From: Bacillota bacterium | Lineage (GTDB): Bacteria; Bacillota; Clostridia; Lachnospirales; Lachnospiraceae | Direction of reading: 5' to 3' | Length of the DNA: 17,859 nucleotides | Assembly: GCA_023393095.1 (NCBI GenBank) | Contig: JAEWMT010000116.1 | Span: forward strand, 1-17,859 | Shown here: one piece after another, positions 15,168 to 17,859 of the stretch | How the letters are laid out: the number at the start of each line of letters is the position of its first letter | Position numbering within the stretch: the stretch's first letter is position 1 | The notes under the pieces: model-generated | What the model was told of the DNA's origin: nothing | The model's input: only the letters and a program-made list of their open reading frames with translations | Databases searched by the model: none | Made by a program: the position numbers and the translations under genes

Positions 15168-15503
15168 TTTACTCCCCCTTATTATATATTTAATTAGGTA
15201 ATTAGAAACCTTATCGTACTAATTCTATATTTATACTAAGTATAATATATTTCATGGTTGCAACTCTTCCTTCGGGTATCAGTGTTTTATACTTTACTTC
15301 CGCTTTGAAATAATATTTACTTTGTATACCATACTAATCGTATACGGGCTTTTCTACTACCTAATAATTTGTTTCTAAATGAGGCTCCCCTAACCTTTTG
15401 ATGATATTACTTAAAAATCTTATAGTCATATATTACATCCTTTAGTATATTATGGCAATACAAATATAATAACTGTAGACAAATCATGTTGGTAGTATAA
15501 AAA
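15168..15503. other. AT-rich intergenic stretch, no gene seen
   Basis: These roughly 340 bp lie upstream of the lipoprotein glycosidase. I see no coding region, RNA gene or clear promoter. A short dyad tatact-a-agtata (15232-15244) lies about 65 bp before the glycosidase start and could be part of its promoter or operator region. Confidence 0.5.
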
Positions 15504-15590
15504 TGGGGTGTCACACCATTCATTCGCATTGATATCGTAGAAATGATACTATTCTTTGATATCTCATACAAATAAAAGGTTGACATCCCA
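15504..15590. repeat. Hairpin element A between the two GH3 genes (87 bp)
   Basis: The left end tggggtgtca pairs with the right end tgacatccca (one difference). Inner arms beginning gatatc (15531) and ending gatatc (15563) pair, and the stretches between are partly complementary, several differences being C/T changes that keep G-U pairs in minus-strand RNA. The whole segment folds as one imperfect hairpin, resembling a small non-autonomous element. Confidence 0.6.
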
Positions 15591-15605
15591 TAATATAATT
15601 TTAAT

Positions 15606-15690
15606 TGGGGTGACAAAAGTCAGATTTATGCTATGAGATGAATATTTGTGCATATATTCATCTAGTTAATTTATGCCTTTTGACACTCTA
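15606..15690. repeat. Hairpin element B between the two GH3 genes (85 bp)
   Basis: The left end tggggtgaca and right end tgacactcta are imperfect inverted repeats that resemble the ends of element A. A perfect 10-bp inner stem (15636-15645 with 15654-15663) has an 8-nt loop. It lies 15 bp from element A and 12 bp past the stop codon of the upstream glycosidase, so it would be transcribed at that gene's 3' end. Confidence 0.55.
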
Positions 15691-15702
15691 TCTATAATTT
15701 TA

Positions 15703-17520
15703 TTAATATTTCAAGCCATATCCTACCGGATACAGTACGTTATCGGTTCTGATATCCTCCACATTAGAATAATATGGCATAGGCAGTTTCCCTTTAAAAC
15801 TACTCTTACCTGTCAGTACATTTGCTACACCAGCACCTTCACTACCTGGAAGATAACACATTACAATGCCATCCCATTGATTCATATAGTCTTTCATAAT
15901 AACGTTTCTACCGGCTACTAGTAAGGTAACGGTTGGCAATCCCATGCTTTTTGCCTGGGCTATTGCTTCTTTATTACCATCCAGACCCAGCTTTCCAGTA
16001 ATATTGATGTCTTCACTGTCACCTTCCCATTCAGCATAGGGTTTTTCACCAAGGCAAAGCAGGGTCATATCTGCATCTGCTGCTTTATCCTTATCTGTGA
16101 TAATGGTCAGATCATATTCATCTGCAAGTTCCTGAAGACCTTCCAATATCGTAGTTCCTTTGGATATCAATTTTTCTCCGATTTCTTTATCAGTGATGCC
16201 ACTCCAGATTACAGTCCATCCGCCGCATTGGACACCGACATCATTCGCTGCCGGTCCGGTTACAAATATTTTAGTTCCCTTTTTGATCGGCAGGAGTTGC
16301 TTATCATTCTTAAGTAGAACAAGACTTTCTTCCACCAGAGTTCTTGCTAAGTCACGATATTGATCAGATCCAGTGCTATCTACCTCACTGGTAACCTTCT
16401 TCATCATCGGATCGTCCAGTATTCCCATTTCCTTCTTGACCTTCAGAATACGTGTAACAGCATCATCCACACGTTTCTTTGAAATTCTGCCCTCTTTAAC
16501 ACCCTCTACGATATACTTTCGGCATTTTTCATAATCATTGGCTTCCATTAACATATCAATCCCTGCATTAATCGCAGTGATTGTCTTATCCTTCAGATTG
16601 TCTCCCGGAATATTATGAATGGAGTCCCAATCGCTGACAATAAAGCCGTCGAATCCCATGTCCTTTTTTAAATATTTTATGTATTTTGCATTTTCATGCA
16701 TTTTAACGCCGTTCAGACTACTGTGGCTGAGCATAATAGTCTTTACACCTGCATCAATCAGTGATTGGTAAACCTTTAACAGATCTTTAATCTCTGCATC
16801 GGTAAGTTTAGCGTCTCCGCGATCAATTAGCCTTTGTACATCCGAGTTTTCTCCGGTTCCATATAGTACATTACCATCTGCAAAGAAATGCTTTGCGCAT
16901 GGCAATATTCCACCATCTATAATTCCTTTCGCAAATGCTGTTCCCATATCCGATACAATTTTATTATCAGAAGAATAGCTTTCATAAGTACGTCCCCATC
17001 TTGGATCCTGCGCGGATGCTACACAGGGTGAGAAGGTCCAGAGCATACCTGTCAGCTTTGCCTCATTTGCTACCGCTAATCCCATCTTATAGGTCAGATC
17101 CTTGTCATTTGCTGCGCCGATACCGATATTATGTGGAAAGATCACCGTTCCAGTACAATAATTAACCCCATGAACGTCATCATTTCCATAAATATATGGA
17201 ATTCCAGCCTTAGAATTCATAGCACTTTCCTGATAACCTAGAACTAGCTTTTTCCATTCGGATGCGTTCAGTAAAGCGTTTACAGACAGAATACTTCCAT
17301 AATCATACTTCTTCATTGCATCCTCAGTTACATTATAGACAGCTCCCTGTACCATTTGAGCCGCTTTCTGATCAAGTGTCAACTTTGCAAGAATTTCTTT
17401 TACACTACTGCTAGATTTTACTTCTTTTGTCTTCGCATTGGAAATATTCGTTTGTTCCATACTGTAGCCGGTAAAAATGAGGCATACAGCCAGCAATAAT
17501 ACAATTATCTTTCGTTTCAT
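15703..17520 (-). CDS. Glycoside hydrolase family 3 enzyme, paralogue lacking the lipobox cysteine
   Basis: The 605-aa enzyme is very similar along its whole length to the neighbouring lipoprotein GH3, which points to tandem duplication. The catalytic set is kept: AKHFFADG, nucleophile Asp297 in GFIVSDW, GGWTVIWSG, and likely acid/base Glu497 in PYAEWEGD. The signal segment MKRKIIVLLLAVCLIFTGYS aligns with the neighbour's, but the lipobox Cys is Tyr19, so lipid anchoring is not expected. It may be released or held by an uncleaved signal. The linker after the signal is 13 residues shorter. The loop after WSG (DKEIGEKLISKG versus DKQYGGRWVPEG) is the most divergent patch and borders the presumed +1 subsite, hinting at a different substrate. 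AAGGAGG before the ATG at 17518-17520 sets the start; the frame is open further upstream without a ribosome site. Confidence 0.88.
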   Translation of the reverse strand: MKRKIIVLLLAVCLIFTGYSMEQTNISNAKTKEVKSSSSVKEILAKLTLDQKAAQMVQGAVYNVTEDAMKKYDYGSILSVNALLNASEWKKLVLGYQESAMNSKAGIPYIYGNDDVHGVNYCTGTVIFPHNIGIGAANDKDLTYKMGLAVANEAKLTGMLWTFSPCVASAQDPRWGRTYESYSSDNKIVSDMGTAFAKGIIDGGILPCAKHFFADGNVLYGTGENSDVQRLIDRGDAKLTDAEIKDLLKVYQSLIDAGVKTIMLSHSSLNGVKMHENAKYIKYLKKDMGFDGFIVSDWDSIHNIPGDNLKDKTITAINAGIDMLMEANDYEKCRKYIVEGVKEGRISKKRVDDAVTRILKVKKEMGILDDPMMKKVTSEVDSTGSDQYRDLARTLVEESLVLLKNDKQLLPIKKGTKIFVTGPAANDVGVQCGGWTVIWSGITDKEIGEKLISKGTTILEGLQELADEYDLTIITDKDKAADADMTLLCLGEKPYAEWEGDSEDINITGKLGLDGNKEAIAQAKSMGLPTVTLLVAGRNVIMKDYMNQWDGIVMCYLPGSEGAGVANVLTGKSSFKGKLPMPYYSNVEDIRTDNVLYPVGYGLKY

Positions 17521-17576
17521 TCTAATCCTCCTTATAATTTGTTTGAGATAATTGCTCACGTATAAAGTAAGCCAAA

Positions 17577-17605
17577 TCTCATTTAATATACGTCTCATTT
17601 AATAT
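17577..17605. repeat. 13-bp direct repeat upstream of the second GH3 gene
   Basis: The 13-mer tctcatttaatat occurs at 17577-17589 and 17593-17605, a 16-bp period, about 60-85 bp before the start codon of the GH3 gene. It may be a regulator site or a local duplication. The rest of the roughly 300-bp gap to the transposase start is AT-rich, with no other gene seen. Confidence 0.45.
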
Positions 17606-17742
17606 TAACCTCATTCATGCAATTTATTAGCAGCTTACTACATTATTTTACATCTTGTGCATTATTATGTCAATTACAATATAACTTCTTGGGATTCCAT
17701 GATGTAGGATTACAATACATGTGTTACATTTTATAAAAATAA

Positions 17743-17819
17743 ATAGCGAGAAGTTATTCCCTTTTGTGTTATATTTGAATCACCACAAAACAAATCAACC
17801 GAAAGGGGCTTCTCGCTAT
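17743..17819 (+). promoter_or_regulatory. Inverted repeat covering the transposase start codon
   Basis: The 11-bp arm atagcgagaag (17743-17753) is exactly complementary to 17809-17819, which includes the first two bases of the ATG and the spacer after the ribosome site. A 9-bp arm at 17681-17689 can alternatively pair with 17749-17757, overlapping the first arm. If transcribed, the first pairing would mask translation initiation. Confidence 0.45.
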
Positions 17820-17859
17820 GGCTAGTATAACACAGGATATGAGGTTTAGACTATCACTA
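17818..17859 (+). CDS. N-terminus of a probable insertion-sequence transposase (runs off right edge)
   Basis: Fourteen codons are visible, reading MASITQDMRFRLSL, after a good ribosome site GAAAGGGG nine bases upstream. The opening resembles the helix-turn-helix start of DDE transposases of the IS3/IS481 kind found in clostridial genomes, but the fragment is too short for firm assignment. The inverted repeats in front of it (17681-17819) fit the left end of a mobile element. A short unrelated gene is the alternative. Confidence 0.4.
   Translation, partial: MASITQDMRFRLSL

Noticed and set aside
15407..15616. 69-codon minus-strand frame between the GH3 genes
   Set aside because: It needs a TTG start with no ribosome site, has low-complexity Ile/Tyr-rich composition and overlaps both hairpin elements. 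Not a credible gene.
1..17859. Search by eye for CRISPR arrays, tRNA and rRNA genes, and phage genes
   Set aside because: No regularly spaced repeats, cloverleaf-like or rRNA-like stretches, or phage structural genes were seen.

Overview
The window looks like chromosome of a low-GC, anaerobic Clostridia (Lachnospiraceae-like). The grounds are AT-rich intergenic DNA, strong GGAGG ribosome sites in front of nearly every gene, Gram-positive lipoprotein signals and the enzyme families present. Assignment below class is inference. All genes but two (dapA and a transposase start) lie on the minus strand.

Region 1 (1-8477, minus strand) reads as one catabolic locus. In transcription order it holds a PucR-type regulator, a class III aminotransferase, an iron-type alcohol dehydrogenase, an ABC ATPase, two ABC permeases, a THI5/NMT1-like substrate-binding lipoprotein, and the start of a dihydropyrimidinase/hydantoinase that runs off the left edge. 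The likely scheme is uptake of a pyrimidine- or hydantoin-like ring, hydrolytic ring opening, release of a beta-amino acid such as beta-alanine, transamination to malonate semialdehyde, and reduction to 3-hydroxypropionate. The last steps would make it a reductive, anaerobic version of pyrimidine catabolism. The locus is rich in RNA structure. It has a terminator hairpin inside the aminotransferase leader, a perfect 16-bp dyad upstream of that promoter, a terminator before the ATPase, a 150-nt nested inverted repeat between ATPase and permease, and a repeat with a small ORF in front of the hydantoinase.

The most unusual item is the substrate-binding protein. Its two halves are in the reverse of the normal order: the conserved first ~93 residues of the mature fold sit at the C-terminus, behind an intact lipoprotein signal. 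It appears to be a natural circular permutation.

Region 2 (8572-12341) holds a small unrecognised 82-aa gene with a terminator, a 709-aa secreted Ig-like/FN3/propeller-like protein, and an AraC-family regulator. The regulator is divergent from dapA (12342-13226, plus strand). The shared intergenic region has two 9-bp direct repeats exactly 21 bp apart overlapping the araC-type promoter.

Region 3 (13311-17520, minus strand) holds two closely related family 3 glycoside hydrolases, evidently a tandem duplication. One is a lipoprotein. The other has lost the lipobox cysteine. Between them are two adjacent hairpin elements of about 85 bp with similar ends. At the right edge a plus-strand transposase-like gene begins.
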